Shown here: positions 34,969 through 44,553 of the stretch, piece after piece
Layout of the letters: each line of letters begins with the position of its first letter
How positions within the stretch are numbered: the stretch's first letter is position 1
NCBI RefSeq assembly: GCF_013387465.1
Contig: NZ_VYGV01000011.1
Span: forward strand, 124,001-188,000
Reading direction: 5' to 3'
DNA: 64,000 nt
Origin: Hydrogenophaga aromaticivorans
Lineage (GTDB): Bacteria; Pseudomonadota; Gammaproteobacteria; Burkholderiales; Burkholderiaceae_C
The notes under the pieces: generated by a model
Told to the model about the DNA's origin: nothing
Seen by the model: the letters and a program-made list of their open reading frames with translations, nothing else
The model's database searches: none
Position numbers and translations under genes: made by a program

Positions 34969-36426
34969 CTAAGCGACGGCTTTTGACAGAAGTTCGGCGC
35001 GACTTTTGACCTCAGCCTTCCACTTGCTAATTGAGCCGTTTGGTTGACGCCAGTTCGCATGAAACTCTTGTGCCAAGGCGGCTTCGGCGAGGGCGACTGC
35101 GGGGCGGGCCAGCCACCTTTCAAACGTATTCTCAAGCCCTCTAGTTCGCATTGCTGCACTCACGTACTGGTCCACCATAGTCTCGGCATCTGGCGAAACC
35201 GTCCGCCTAGACCGCATGTCGTTGACAGCATCACTGAGCGCATCGAAGTCAACACTGATAACGTGCCTCATCGGGGGGTACATGAAAACTGACAAGTACA
35301 GGGACTCGGCCGACTGTTGTAGCCGCTGATTCGCAAAATGACAGATTGCCTTTACCAGTTCCATGCCCGCGTCGACATAGGCGTCACCGAGAGTCATTTT
35401 CTTGCAGGCCTTGTCTGCAGCTTCAAATTGGCCATCTGCAACAAGTAGCACGGGGAGCCACAACCTCACACCAAGGTTATCGTCTTTGTTGAGGCGTAGC
35501 TGGCGACGGGCGAGTGCAACAGCCTTCGCTGTATGGCCCTCGTGAGAGTGCCACACCATGGCCCCATAGAGCAGTCGATGGTAGAACCGGTTGGAAATTT
35601 CGTGCCACGAGATCTGGCCTTTGAATCCCGCTGGAAGTAGTGCATTTGCTCGACCGATTGCATCGGCATAGACTTTCCCTTGTTGGCGGCGAAGGGCTGG
35701 TTTGAAGCGCAGCACCTCGGTCTTGGCAAGTAGTCCCTCAAGAAAATCCGGACGAGCATCAAGAACCTTGGCCAAGAGGACTTCGAATTCTTGCTGCTGA
35801 GATTGCGGGCGCGAGTGGAACTCCTGAAACAGAACATCCTGCTGTTCAATGAGGGCCGAGCATGCGCTGCTGATAAAGAATCGCCCGTCGCCATCCTCAT
35901 CAACGTCGAATTCGTAGAGCGGTCCCTTCGAATGTTCAGGTTTTCTGTTCAGGAGCGCCTCCCATGAGTCAGCACCATTCATTCTGCCGATCATGTCCAG
36001 CATCGGATCAAGGCCGCTGCCGCACGCCTCGGCCAGTTGTGTTGCGGCCTTGGTTAAGCCCCTCTGCTCCGCAGGAGTAGGAGCACAGTCCGGGGATGCC
36101 TGGACCATAAAGACGAATGCGTGTGAAAGCGTCTTTATGGGCTCTCTCCCGCCTTCTGGACGGGGCCAGTGCACTTCGGGGTTGAAAGCGTCGAAGAGGC
36201 CTTTGACGACCTTGTGAAACGCATGCCAATTCGGGAAACCTGAAGCCTTGCCAACCGTTTCCAGCGCTTCACTGTGGGATTTGACAAGGGCGGCATCCTT
36301 TAAGAACCGCGTATATCTCTTGGATGCAGCCATGAGCTGGCTGGCGAAATGATCGGGACAGATTTCCCAGGAAAAATATTCGGAGCACCCTGCCGCGCGT
36401 GCAGCTGCGTTGATGTCTTGATCCAT
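34969..36426 (-). CDS. TPR-like helical protein, unknown function
   Basis: A 485-aa helical protein. Residues 45-75 (DAALVKSHSEALETVGKASG, FPNWHAFHKVV) match a helical module seen in many plasmid and island proteins (SHSQALE..A...G..nW). The middle and C-terminal parts (HTAKAVALARRQLRLNKDDN, LLVADGQFEAADKACKKM) look like tetratricopeptide-type repeats. No catalytic motif is visible. Its stop is about 350 bp from the neighbouring recombinase-like gene on the same strand. Confidence 0.55.
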   Translation of the reverse strand: MDQDINAAARAAGCSEYFSWEICPDHFASQLMAASKRYTRFLKDAALVKSHSEALETVGKASGFPNWHAFHKVVKGLFDAFNPEVHWPRPEGGREPIKTLSHAFVFMVQASPDCAPTPAEQRGLTKAATQLAEACGSGLDPMLDMIGRMNGADSWEALLNRKPEHSKGPLYEFDVDEDGDGRFFISSACSALIEQQDVLFQEFHSRPQSQQQEFEVLLAKVLDARPDFLEGLLAKTEVLRFKPALRRQQGKVYADAIGRANALLPAGFKGQISWHEISNRFYHRLLYGAMVWHSHEGHTAKAVALARRQLRLNKDDNLGVRLWLPVLLVADGQFEAADKACKKMTLGDAYVDAGMELVKAICHFANQRLQQSAESLYLSVFMYPPMRHVISVDFDALSDAVNDMRSRRTVSPDAETMVDQYVSAAMRTRGLENTFERWLARPAVALAEAALAQEFHANWRQPNGSISKWKAEVKSRAELLSKAVA

Positions 36427-37335
36427 GAATTACTCCTAGCGCCATACAGCGAAACGCTCACTATTTCGACAGCGCATGAAGTAAATCGTGGCTACGACGG
36501 CGGTATGGGAGTGACCCATTCCCAAGGAAGACTGGTTGATCGGCTTCGCCTTTGTGAGCGGCTGGCGCACCAGGAGCACCGGCGCGAATTTTACGGCAAA
36601 TACCCCCTGCTGCGAAGATCTTCATCCGGCTAGTCGCGCTTGGCCCAGCGCCTCCTGAAGCCAACGGATCTGGCTGAGAGCCGGGTTGGCTTGTTCTGCC
36701 ATTGCCCACCTGGGCTGCTTTCAGATCCAAATCGGCTGAGGGTCGCAGTCGGACTGCAGTCGGCCGATAACAACATTACTTGTCGTGATCGTTACAAGTT
36801 TAGTTGGCTGGACAGCTCGTCTCAGCTTGAATGCCGCGTTGATGGGTGAGGAACCCGGACCATTCCACTTTCTCGATTCGGGGTGTGTAGTGGTCCTTGT
36901 CGCTGTCCGAGGACCCTCAGTTCTATCCGCTTGAGGGGTTGGTGCGGCTCATGTTGAAAGTTCAAAACTCAGTGAAAAGTGAGTTCAAAACTCAGTGATC
37001 GCAATCGGTGTAAGTCATTGATATTGTTGGATTTCGAGTTCAAAACTCACTGCGCGGATCGACCCTCAAGCAGCGTCCTTCGGTGCCCGATGGGTGGCCG
37101 TTTACATTCAGTAACAATGGGCGATTTTTTAAAGTGGCGGTTCTAGATGTATTTTTATTACGTTATCCTAATATGTGTTATCGATAGCATGGCAAAATAG
37201 GAAAATCATGCGATCGCTTAAATTTCAGGCAGATTGGGATTGGGTGCCCCTGAAAGGCACCTGGTGGCCACCGGGCAGAGGCCCAGCGCCTTCCGACACC
37301 CCCTCAGACATCCCGATCCAAGGGAGGACGCGTTG
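36427..37335. other. Gene-poor stretch with three iteron-like direct repeats
   Basis: No convincing gene. AGTTCAAAACTCAGTGA occurs at 36959-36975 and 36982-36998, and a near copy (AGTTCAAAACTCACTG) at 37037-37052. Each contains the inverted repeat GAGTTnnAAACTC. They are followed by AT-rich DNA (37095-37210) and the imperfect inverted repeat CGATAGCATG / CATGCGATCG at 37182-37216. Possible binding or recombination sites for the integrase that starts at 37336. Confidence 0.45.
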
Positions 37336-39681
37336 ATGGACGACAACCAGCCCAAGCGCAAGGCCGGCCGCCCCAAAGGCAGTTTGGGTGCTGTCCTGGC
37401 CGATCTCACCGATCAGGTCACCCTGGAGGACTTCAGCTTCATCCGGGCTCTGGTCAACGGCATCGAGCCGGACAAGGCCTTTCGGCAATATTACGGCTAC
37501 CGCTACTTCGATGCCAGCGGCAACCCTACGGTCCCTCATGGACTCTCGATCGCGGCTCATGCCAAGAACCTGAACGCCCTGATCATGCGCTCGGCGCTGC
37601 TCTCAGGCGACGATCTGGTCAAGCTCATGGCCCGGCGTATTGCTGAACTCAGCTTTGAACGCACGAATGCTCCCCGCGGCGGCGCTCTCCGGTTGACGAC
37701 CGACAAAACACCGCTGCCGTCTCTGGATGACTGGATGCAGTCGGAGGACATCGACCGGGACTTCTATACCGAGAACGATCTGCTCGACCAGTACAAGGAC
37801 TATCTCCAGGCATTCAAGGAAGAGCACGGGATCACCAGCAACGCCAGCGGCTCCGATGCGACGCAGGAAAGGGCCTTGCTGGAGGCCCGGATTCAGGCCA
37901 TCAACCTGCTTCAGAACCGCCTGGCTTCATTGCCCATGCCCAACCAGCCAGTGAGCACCTGGATAGCACGGGCCATCGCTGAAAAGCTCGTTGATCTTGG
38001 TGTGCGCACCATGGGCGGCCTGGTCCAGTTCATCAGCAATCAAGGACGGCACTGGCCCAGAAAGATCAAGGGCATGGGACCGGTGCGAGCTGGACGGCTG
38101 CTGGGCTGGCTCGACGAGAATCAGGCTACTTTGGGCAGCGTCATCACGGATGGGCCGCAGTGGCTGGCCAGCGCTCCGCTGCAACGAAAGATTGAGCCGC
38201 TCATGGTGGCAGGCCGGATGTACAACGGCATCACCGCTTTGGTGCCCGATGCCAACGGCGCCTACGTGGCACCCATGAGTCCGGGCGTGCCTGTGGCTCG
38301 TCAGGGCATTGCACCCCTGGAGTTGATGCAGGTGCCCCCCCATCTGGACGGCAGCTTCGGGCTGTTCCGCAGCAGCACGCCCAACCACTACGGTGCGAAG
38401 AATGACTTCGAGGCCATCAGAATCTGGCTGAAAACCTTCCTTGACGCGGACAAGCTGGCCACCTTCGATGCCTATCGCCGAGAGATTGAGCGCTTTTACC
38501 TGTGGTGCATCCTTGAAGCTCAGGTGCCCCTCTCCAGCGTGTCCCTCGGGCATGCCCTGGGCTATCAGCAGTTCCTCAAAGCCATCCCGCCCAAGTACAT
38601 CACCACCGAGCGCGTCGCGCGGCATGACTTGCGCTGGCTACCGTTCCGCGGCCAGCTCGATCCGAAGAGCCAGGCCTATGCGATCGGCGTTGTGGGGCAG
38701 TTCTTCCGCGCAGCGCACGTCAACGGGTACCTGACGGGCAATCCGTTTGACTCGGTGAAGTCGGCTTCCGCACTGAACAGGGATCTGGATACGTCACGCA
38801 GCTTGTCCAAGGCAGATCTTGCGTGGCTGAAACAAGCGTTGGCCGATCACCTTCGAGAAACCCCCGATGGCGAAGCCACAGGGGTGGACGACCTGTCCGC
38901 AGCACTGCGCCGGCGTGTGAACCTGATTTTTTACCTTGGGCTGTCCACCGGCTTGCGTTTGTCGGAACTCTCCGGCACCTCCATTGCCAACATCCAGCCC
39001 GCCATGGTCAACGGCGATGAGGACGAGCGCTTCTGGATGCTGGAGGTGCTGGGCAAGGGTAAGAAGATCCGCACGGTGCCGATCAGCGAAAAGCTCAGGC
39101 AGATGATCCTGGCGCACCATGCCGATGTCCGGAAGATGCTCATGGCAGTTGGGCAGGAGGCGCACGAGCGACTGGCCCAGTTCGAAAAGCGCCCTCCCCT
39201 GATCTGTGCGCTTCGGTCACCACCTGGTCATGACAACATCCAGATCGACAACAACGCGCCCATGGCCAACGACAACCTGGCCCTGGGCAAGGTGGGCCTG
39301 TACCGCGTGATCAAGGCGTTCTTCACGGGCGCGGCAAAACCGCAGATCCGCGAGATCGAGCGAAAGCTGCAGGAGTTGTTGAACCGTCAAAAGGTGGCCA
39401 GGGCCAAAGACGATCATGATGCCGGCGGTCAGCTGCAGGAGCAGTACCAAAAGCTGCGCCGTGAGTTGGCCGTTTGGAGCCGGCGCAGCGCCATGAGCAC
39501 GCACTGGATGCGTCACACGTTCGCCATCGGTGTGCTGCGCGACAACCCCAACGATGCCGGCCTGAAACTGGCGCAGCAGCTGCTCGGGCACACCTCCATC
39601 GCCACCACCCAGATCTACCTGAAGGTCGACGACACGGACAAGACCCGTGCGGTGTTCAACCTCAAGCCGTTTGGGCACTGA
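37336..39681 (+). CDS. DUF3701-type tyrosine recombinase
   Basis: A 781-aa site-specific recombinase; the ATG at 37336 follows GGGAGGACG. The N-terminal third contains a helix-hairpin-helix module (LVDLGVRTMGGLVQFISNQG, KIKGMGPVRAGRLLGWLDEN) typical of the DUF3701 group. The catalytic domain is complete: Arg in LSTGLRLSELSG, His/Arg in THWMRHTFAIGV, His in LLGHTSIATTQ and Tyr in IYLKVD. A charged insertion (about residues 640-720) separates the catalytic boxes. It precedes an ATPase gene. A shorter relative lies on the other strand at 44941. Confidence 0.8.
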   Translation: MDDNQPKRKAGRPKGSLGAVLADLTDQVTLEDFSFIRALVNGIEPDKAFRQYYGYRYFDASGNPTVPHGLSIAAHAKNLNALIMRSALLSGDDLVKLMARRIAELSFERTNAPRGGALRLTTDKTPLPSLDDWMQSEDIDRDFYTENDLLDQYKDYLQAFKEEHGITSNASGSDATQERALLEARIQAINLLQNRLASLPMPNQPVSTWIARAIAEKLVDLGVRTMGGLVQFISNQGRHWPRKIKGMGPVRAGRLLGWLDENQATLGSVITDGPQWLASAPLQRKIEPLMVAGRMYNGITALVPDANGAYVAPMSPGVPVARQGIAPLELMQVPPHLDGSFGLFRSSTPNHYGAKNDFEAIRIWLKTFLDADKLATFDAYRREIERFYLWCILEAQVPLSSVSLGHALGYQQFLKAIPPKYITTERVARHDLRWLPFRGQLDPKSQAYAIGVVGQFFRAAHVNGYLTGNPFDSVKSASALNRDLDTSRSLSKADLAWLKQALADHLRETPDGEATGVDDLSAALRRRVNLIFYLGLSTGLRLSELSGTSIANIQPAMVNGDEDERFWMLEVLGKGKKIRTVPISEKLRQMILAHHADVRKMLMAVGQEAHERLAQFEKRPPLICALRSPPGHDNIQIDNNAPMANDNLALGKVGLYRVIKAFFTGAAKPQIREIERKLQELLNRQKVARAKDDHDAGGQLQEQYQKLRRELAVWSRRSAMSTHWMRHTFAIGVLRDNPNDAGLKLAQQLLGHTSIATTQIYLKVDDTDKTRAVFNLKPFGH

Positions 39682-39685
39682 CCTC

Positions 39686-39744
39686 GGAACGGCTGCCCCT
39701 CTCCTTTCTGGTGACCGGTTTTCGGTTGTGGACCACGTCGGTGG
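39686..39744 (+). repeat. Copy 1 of a ~58-bp direct repeat
   Basis: This sequence, beginning GAACGGCTGCCCC and containing GGTTTTCGGTTGTG, recurs at 44606-44665 with about 90 percent identity by eye. The two copies bracket the ATPase gene and all the IS elements. Copy 1 lies directly after the integrase stop. Confidence 0.7.
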
Positions 39745-39866
39745 GTATTGACCAAATGCGCGGCAATCGCCGTCCTTCATGGCGGGGAAGGAAGGCGCGG
39801 ACGGCCCTTGTAAGTTGGCGCAACTTAGGCAAAATCGCTAATTAGCACAATAGAATAACTTGAACT

Positions 39867-41045
39867 ATGAACGCCGACATCTATCACCGCCCTGATCTGG
39901 CCCACGACATGGCCAAGCGACTGCTGAGCCCCGGCGTCCTCGACCAGGGCCTGCGCTCGGGCCTGTTCCTCTCTGGCCTGCGTCGCACCGGGAAAACCAC
40001 CTTTTTGCTCCAGGACCTGATCCCGGCACTGGAGAACGCCGGCGCACTGGTGATCTACGTCGACCTCTGGTCCGATGTCAGCGTCGACCCCGCCACGCTC
40101 ATCCACGCCGCCATGCGCTCAGCGCTGCAGGATCTGCAAACCCCACCAGCTGGACTGCGCGCTCGCCTCCAAGGACTCAAAGGCCTGGATATTGGCGTCG
40201 CCGGCTTCACGTTCGGCTTCGAAGTTGCAGACCTGGGCACGCCAGCCGGCGTGACCATTGCCCAGGCCGCCAAGGAAATCATCGACCAGGCCAAGACCGA
40301 TCTGGTCTTCATCGTCGATGAGGTCCAGCACATGCTCACCTCGGATGCCGGCATGGCGCTCATGCAGTCCTTCAAAGCTGCACGAGATGCCGTCAACGCT
40401 CGCCCCAATACACCCGGCCACTTCATCTTCATCGGCACCGGGTCGCACCGCGCCCAGGTCCAGGGCATGACGGTGCAAGGCAAAAACGCCTTCGAGGGTG
40501 CCACCTCAGTCGAATACCCGACACTGGGCGAGGACTACGTCCAACACGTGCTCAAAACCCTGCAGCAAGAGGGCGTGAAGGTCATCCCCAGCCCCCCGGT
40601 GGCCAGCCAGGCTTTCGGGCTGCTCGGCCGCCGCCCAGAAGAATTGCTGCGCGCGCTGCGCACCCTGCAGCGCTACCAGAACCACGAGGCCGACCAGTAC
40701 CTTCCTGTGATCGCCACCACGCTCAAGGAAGCCGCGGCGGACATGGAAATCAAGAAAATCGAGGAGCTGGGCAACCTCGCATGCGCAGTGTTTCACCACA
40801 TCGCCAAGGCCGAGGAAAACGCCAGTGGCCTGTTTGCTGCAGCAGCATTGGCCAACTACTCAAGCGCTATCGGACGCGAGGTCACAGCCGATCAGGTCCA
40901 GCGCATCGCCCAGCTGCTGCAGGACTACAACGTCATCTTCCGCAAAGGATACGGGCTGTATGCCGTGACGGATCCGTTTGTACAGCAGGCCTGGCGCGAA
41001 CACGTCGCGACACTGGCACCACCAGCTAGTATTCTGTCCCGTTAA
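39867..41045 (+). CDS. AAA/ORC-like ATPase, 3' end altered by IS630
   Basis: A 392-aa ATPase with Walker A GLRRTGKTTFLLQDL near the N-terminus and Walker B LVFIVDEVQHML at about residue 150. A C-terminal helical and winged-helix part follows (QRIAQLLQDYNVIFRKGYGL). This plan resembles Orc1/Cdc6-type ATPases of mobile elements. The last codons (ILSR) come from the IS630 element inserted at 41027, so the original C-terminus is lost or changed. Its location after a DUF3701 recombinase suggests a functional pair, by position only. Confidence 0.65.
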   Translation: MNADIYHRPDLAHDMAKRLLSPGVLDQGLRSGLFLSGLRRTGKTTFLLQDLIPALENAGALVIYVDLWSDVSVDPATLIHAAMRSALQDLQTPPAGLRARLQGLKGLDIGVAGFTFGFEVADLGTPAGVTIAQAAKEIIDQAKTDLVFIVDEVQHMLTSDAGMALMQSFKAARDAVNARPNTPGHFIFIGTGSHRAQVQGMTVQGKNAFEGATSVEYPTLGEDYVQHVLKTLQQEGVKVIPSPPVASQAFGLLGRRPEELLRALRTLQRYQNHEADQYLPVIATTLKEAAADMEIKKIEELGNLACAVFHHIAKAEENASGLFAAAALANYSSAIGREVTADQVQRIAQLLQDYNVIFRKGYGLYAVTDPFVQQAWREHVATLAPPASILSR

Positions 41046-42191
41046 TAACTGGCATTAATCGTGCATGCCGATGCGGTATCTTGGGAACGGAGATACCGCG
41101 ATGAGAACTGGCAGACCGAAGATTCAATTGTTGTTGAGCGAGCAAGAGCGTGCGCAGTTGCAGTCGTTTGCGCGCAGTCGCTCGCTGCCTGCAGCCTTGA
41201 GCGCGCGGGCGCGCATCGTCCTGAGCAGTGCCGACGGCGAGCCCAACAACGCCATCGCCGAGCGCCTGGCGCTGACAAAAGCCACCGTGGGCAAATGGCG
41301 CACGCGTTTCATCGAACGACGCATCGCTGGCCTGTACGACGATGTGCGCCCGGGCAAGCCGCGCACGATCGACGACGAGCGCGTGGCGCAGTTGATCAAG
41401 ACCACGCTGCACACCAAGCCGGCCAACGGCTCGACGCACTGGAGCGTGCGCACCGTGGCCAATGAAACCGGCATCTCCAAGAGCAGCGTGGCGCGCTACT
41501 TTCAGCTCTTTGGCCTGCAACCGCACCGCACCGAGAGCTTCAAGCTCTCCACCGACCCATTCTTCATCGAGAAGCTGCGCGATGTGGTCGGTCTGTACCT
41601 GAGTCCGCCGGACAACGCGCTGGTGATCTGCGTGGATGAGAAGAGCCAGTGCCAGGCGCTGGAGCGCACCCAGCCGATGCTGCCCATGGGGTTTGGCTAC
41701 GTCGAGGGCGTCACCCACGACTACAAGCGCCATGGCACGACCACGCTGTTCGCAGCCCTGAACGTGCTCAACGGCGCGGTGCTGGCCGCCTGCAAGCCCC
41801 GCCATCGGCACCAGGAGTTCCTGTGTTTCCTGCGCGAGATCGACAAGGCCGTACCCGCAGAGCTGGACATTCACTGCATCTGCGACAACTACGCCACCCA
41901 CAGCCATCCCAAGATCAAAGCCTGGCTGGCCGCGCGGCCGCGCTGGCACATGCACTTCATCCCGACCTACAGCTCTTGGCTCAATCAGGTCGAGCGCTTC
42001 TTCGCGCTGATCACCGACAAGGCCATTCGGCGCGGTTCGTTCACCAGCGTCAAACAACTCGTGCAACGCATCGACCACTTCGTTACCGCTCACAACGAGA
42101 ACTGCCAGCCGTTCAGGTGGACCGCCACTGCCGATTCCATCCTTGAAAAGCTGCATCGACTTTGTTCACGTATCAGTGGGACAGGACACTA
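41027..42191 (+). mobile_element. IS630-family element A
   Basis: Terminal inverted repeats begin TAGT and share CTGTCCC. TA dinucleotides at 41027-41028 and 42190-42191 mark the usual IS630 target. It contains one transposase gene. The right end abuts a second IS630 element, sharing the TA. Confidence 0.75.
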
Positions 42192-42192
42192 G
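41101..42192 (+). CDS. IS630-family transposase (element A)
   Basis: A 363-aa transposase with an N-terminal HTH (PNNAIAERLALTKATVGKWR) and a DDE domain: first Asp in ALVICVDEKSQCQAL, second in HCICDNYATHSHP, Glu in SSWLNQVERFFALIT. The ATG at 41101 follows CGGAG. The stop codon overlaps the terminal TA. The frame is intact and the element may be active. Confidence 0.88.
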   Translation: MRTGRPKIQLLLSEQERAQLQSFARSRSLPAALSARARIVLSSADGEPNNAIAERLALTKATVGKWRTRFIERRIAGLYDDVRPGKPRTIDDERVAQLIKTTLHTKPANGSTHWSVRTVANETGISKSSVARYFQLFGLQPHRTESFKLSTDPFFIEKLRDVVGLYLSPPDNALVICVDEKSQCQALERTQPMLPMGFGYVEGVTHDYKRHGTTTLFAALNVLNGAVLAACKPRHRHQEFLCFLREIDKAVPAELDIHCICDNYATHSHPKIKAWLAARPRWHMHFIPTYSSWLNQVERFFALITDKAIRRGSFTSVKQLVQRIDHFVTAHNENCQPFRWTATADSILEKLHRLCSRISGTGH

Positions 42193-42221
42193 TGGACTGT
42201 AACGTTTAAAAGGGAAGTATC

Positions 42222-42669
42222 ATGGCAACCATTCCACTGGAGGTTGCGATGAAACTCACCAAGAGCGAGCGCATGGAACTTCAACAGCAAGTAGCCACGC
42301 GGAATGGACGAGCCGATGCGGCGCGGCACGCGCGGTTGATCTTGCTGCTGGCCGACGGGCTTACCTGGTCGGAGATCCGCTCCAAGCTCGACTGCAGCGA
42401 CAGCTACATCGATCGGTGGAGCAAGCGGTTTGAAGCTGACCGTCTGGCCGGCCTGTTCTCTCGCCACGCTGGGCGCGAGCGCTACAAGGTGACTGATCGG
42501 CTGGAAGCTCGGGTGCTGGCACGCACCACCAAACACAAGCCGGCTGACGGCTCCACTCACTGGTCTTCGCGCAAGCTGGCCGCTGAGTTGGGCGGGGACA
42601 TCTCGCACATGACCGTGGCGCGCATCTGGGCCAAGCACGGCATCAAGCCGCACTTGCTCGAAGGCTATC
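42222..42669 (+). pseudogene. IS630 transposase, N-terminal part (element B)
   Basis: Encodes the HTH half of an IS630 transposase (RHARLILLLADGLTWSEIRS, then THWSSRKLAAELGGDISHMT) up to GIKPHLLEGYL. The IS3 element enters after ATC at 42667-42669. Joining this to 43919-44553 restores an uninterrupted frame of 360 residues, so the gene was intact until that insertion. Confidence 0.85.
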
Positions 42670-42727
42670 TGGGCTTCCCCCAGTTTCCCGGACACATCCA
42701 ATGACATGATGTGTTCAGGAGATAGAC

Positions 42728-43024
42728 ATGGCAAGAACCCGAAGGAGCTTCACGGACGAATTCAAACGTGAGGCCGTGAAGCTGTGCAAGCAGCCAGGCG
42801 CCAACGTCACGCACATTGCGCGGGACCTGGGTATCGAGGCCAGCGTACTCAGACGTTGGGTCACCCAAGAGCGCGGCGGTGTGTTGGACCTCAGACCCAA
42901 CCGCCCATTGCGCAGTGAAGCCGCCACCGAGGTGGAGAGGTTGCAACGCGAGTTGCGCCGCGTGACCACGGAGCGCGACATCCTAAAAAAAGCGCTCGGC
43001 TACTTTGCCAAGGACCCGCAGTGA
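42728..43024 (+). CDS. IS3-family transposase OrfA
   Basis: A 98-aa protein with an N-terminal HTH (RSFTDEFKREAVKLCKQPGA, HIARDLGIEASVLRRWV) and a leucine-zipper-like C-terminus (EVERLQRELRRVTTERDILK). A run of seven A at 42985-42991 is a typical slippery site for programmed -1 frameshifting into orfB. Confidence 0.9.
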   Translation: MARTRRSFTDEFKREAVKLCKQPGANVTHIARDLGIEASVLRRWVTQERGGVLDLRPNRPLRSEAATEVERLQRELRRVTTERDILKKALGYFAKDPQ

Positions 43025-43884
43025 AGTACGGCTTCATCGCGCGGCATCGTAGTGTCTGGCCCACCCGCACCATGTGCCGGGTTCTGGCGGTCTCCCACAG
43101 CGGCTTCTACGAATGGATGGGCAGAGCGCCGAGCCAGCGCAGCCAGGACGACGCCAGGCTCACCCGCCTCATCCGAGAAAGCTTCGAGCTCAGCGACCGA
43201 ACCTACGGCAGTCCACGCGTCTGGCACGACCTTCGAGCGCTGGGCGAGAGCTGCGGTATGAACCGGGTCATTCGCCTGATGCACCAGGCCAAGCTGCAAG
43301 CCCGCCACAAGCGACGCAGGCTGCCTGGCGATACGGGTAGCAGGCTTGAGAACCACATTGCGCCCAATCATCTGCAGCGGGACTTCGAGGCCAGTGGTCC
43401 GAACCAGAAGTGGGTGGCCGACTTCACCTACATCTGGACGGCCGAGGGCTGGCTGTATGCGGCAGCGGTGATGGACCTGTACTCACGCCGCATCGTGGGG
43501 TGGTCGATGAGCGACACCATGCAGGCCAAGATGGTGAGCGACGCTTTGTTGATGGCTCTATGGCGACGCGGCAAACCCAGCTCGTTGATGCACCACTCGG
43601 ACCAGGGCAGTCAATACACCAGCGACGACTTCCAGCAGTTGCTCAAGGCACAGGGCATCACCTGCAGCATGAGCCGTCGTGGTGAATGCTGGGACAACGC
43701 CGCGATGGAGAGCTTCTTCTCGTCGATGAAGACCGAACGGCTCAGCCGCAAGGTCTACCGAACGAGGGAAGAAGCAAGGTCCGATGTGTTCGACTACATC
43801 GAGCGCTTCTACAACCCGGTGCGCAAACACTCAAAGCTAGACTTCCTCAGCCCGGTCGACTTTGAGCAAGGCTTAACGGGCTAA
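43021..43884 (+). CDS. IS3-family transposase OrfB
   Basis: A 287-aa integrase-type DDE transposase: first Asp in KWVADFTYIWT, second in HHSDQGSQYTS, Glu in WDNAAMESFFSSMKTE. It starts at the GTG overlapping the orfA stop (GTGA). In IS3 elements OrfAB, made by frameshifting, is the active transposase. Confidence 0.9.
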   Translation: MKYGFIARHRSVWPTRTMCRVLAVSHSGFYEWMGRAPSQRSQDDARLTRLIRESFELSDRTYGSPRVWHDLRALGESCGMNRVIRLMHQAKLQARHKRRRLPGDTGSRLENHIAPNHLQRDFEASGPNQKWVADFTYIWTAEGWLYAAAVMDLYSRRIVGWSMSDTMQAKMVSDALLMALWRRGKPSSLMHHSDQGSQYTSDDFQQLLKAQGITCSMSRRGECWDNAAMESFFSSMKTERLSRKVYRTREEARSDVFDYIERFYNPVRKHSKLDFLSPVDFEQGLTG

Positions 43885-43918
43885 GCAAACCGTCCGGGAA
43901 ACTGGGGGAAGCCCAATC

Positions 43919-44553
43919 TGACCTCCAATGATCCGGACTTCGAGAGCAAGGCGGCTGATGTTATCGGGTTGTACCTGAACCCTCCGCAGAACGCTGTGGT
44001 GTTCAGCGTCGATGAGAAGACCGCGATTCAGGCGCTCAACCGGCTGGACCCGGTGCTGCCGCTGTCGCCAGGGCGCGCCGAGCGCCATGGCTTCGAGTAT
44101 TTCCGCCACGGCACGCTGTCGTTGTACGCCGCCTTCAACACCAAGACCGGCGAGGTGCTGGGCAAGACTGCCACGCGCCACACCTCGGCCGAGTTCGTGG
44201 CGTTTCTCACCGACATCGTGGCCAACCAGCCCAAGGGCAAAGAAATCCACGTCATTGCCGACAACCTCTCGGCCCACAAGACCAAGCAGGTCGGTGCATT
44301 TCTGGAAACGCACAGCAACGTCCATATGCACTTCACGCCAACGTACTCGTCCTGGCTCAACCAAGTGGAGTTGTGGTTTGCCAAGATCGAACGCGATGTC
44401 ATCGCACGCGGCGTCTTCACGTCCGTGCCTGACTTGAAGAGGAAGCTCATGCGATACATCCGCAAGTACAACGAGCAGCCCAAGCCAGTGAAGTGGAAGT
44501 ACTGTGATCTGTCACGACGCATCACTCCCGATTCAATCGTTACAGTCCACTAG
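43919..44553 (+). pseudogene. IS630 transposase, C-terminal part (element B)
   Basis: Carries the DDE half of the transposase: AVVFSVDEKTAIQALNRL, IHVIADNLSAHKTKQ and SSWLNQVELWFAKIERD. It has no start of its own after the IS3 element, so the transposase is inactivated. Confidence 0.85.

Larger units (their letters stand above)
42670..43915 (+). mobile_element. IS3-family element
   Basis: Near-perfect terminal inverted repeats beginning TGGGCTTCCCCCAGTTTCCC at 42670 and ending at 43915. The 3-bp target duplication ATC occurs at 42667-42669 and 43916-43918. Contains overlapping orfA and orfB. Confidence 0.9.
42190..44552 (+). mobile_element. IS630-family element B, interrupted by an IS3 element
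   Basis: Perfect 15-bp terminal repeats TAGTGGACTGTAACG stand at 42190 and, inverted, at 44538-44552. The element is of a different IS630 subtype from element A. An IS3-family element is inserted in its transposase gene with a 3-bp target duplication. Confidence 0.85.

Noticed and set aside
36349..36633. A 94-codon plus-strand frame
   Set aside because: It overlaps the start of the leftward TPR-like gene and has no recognisable product.
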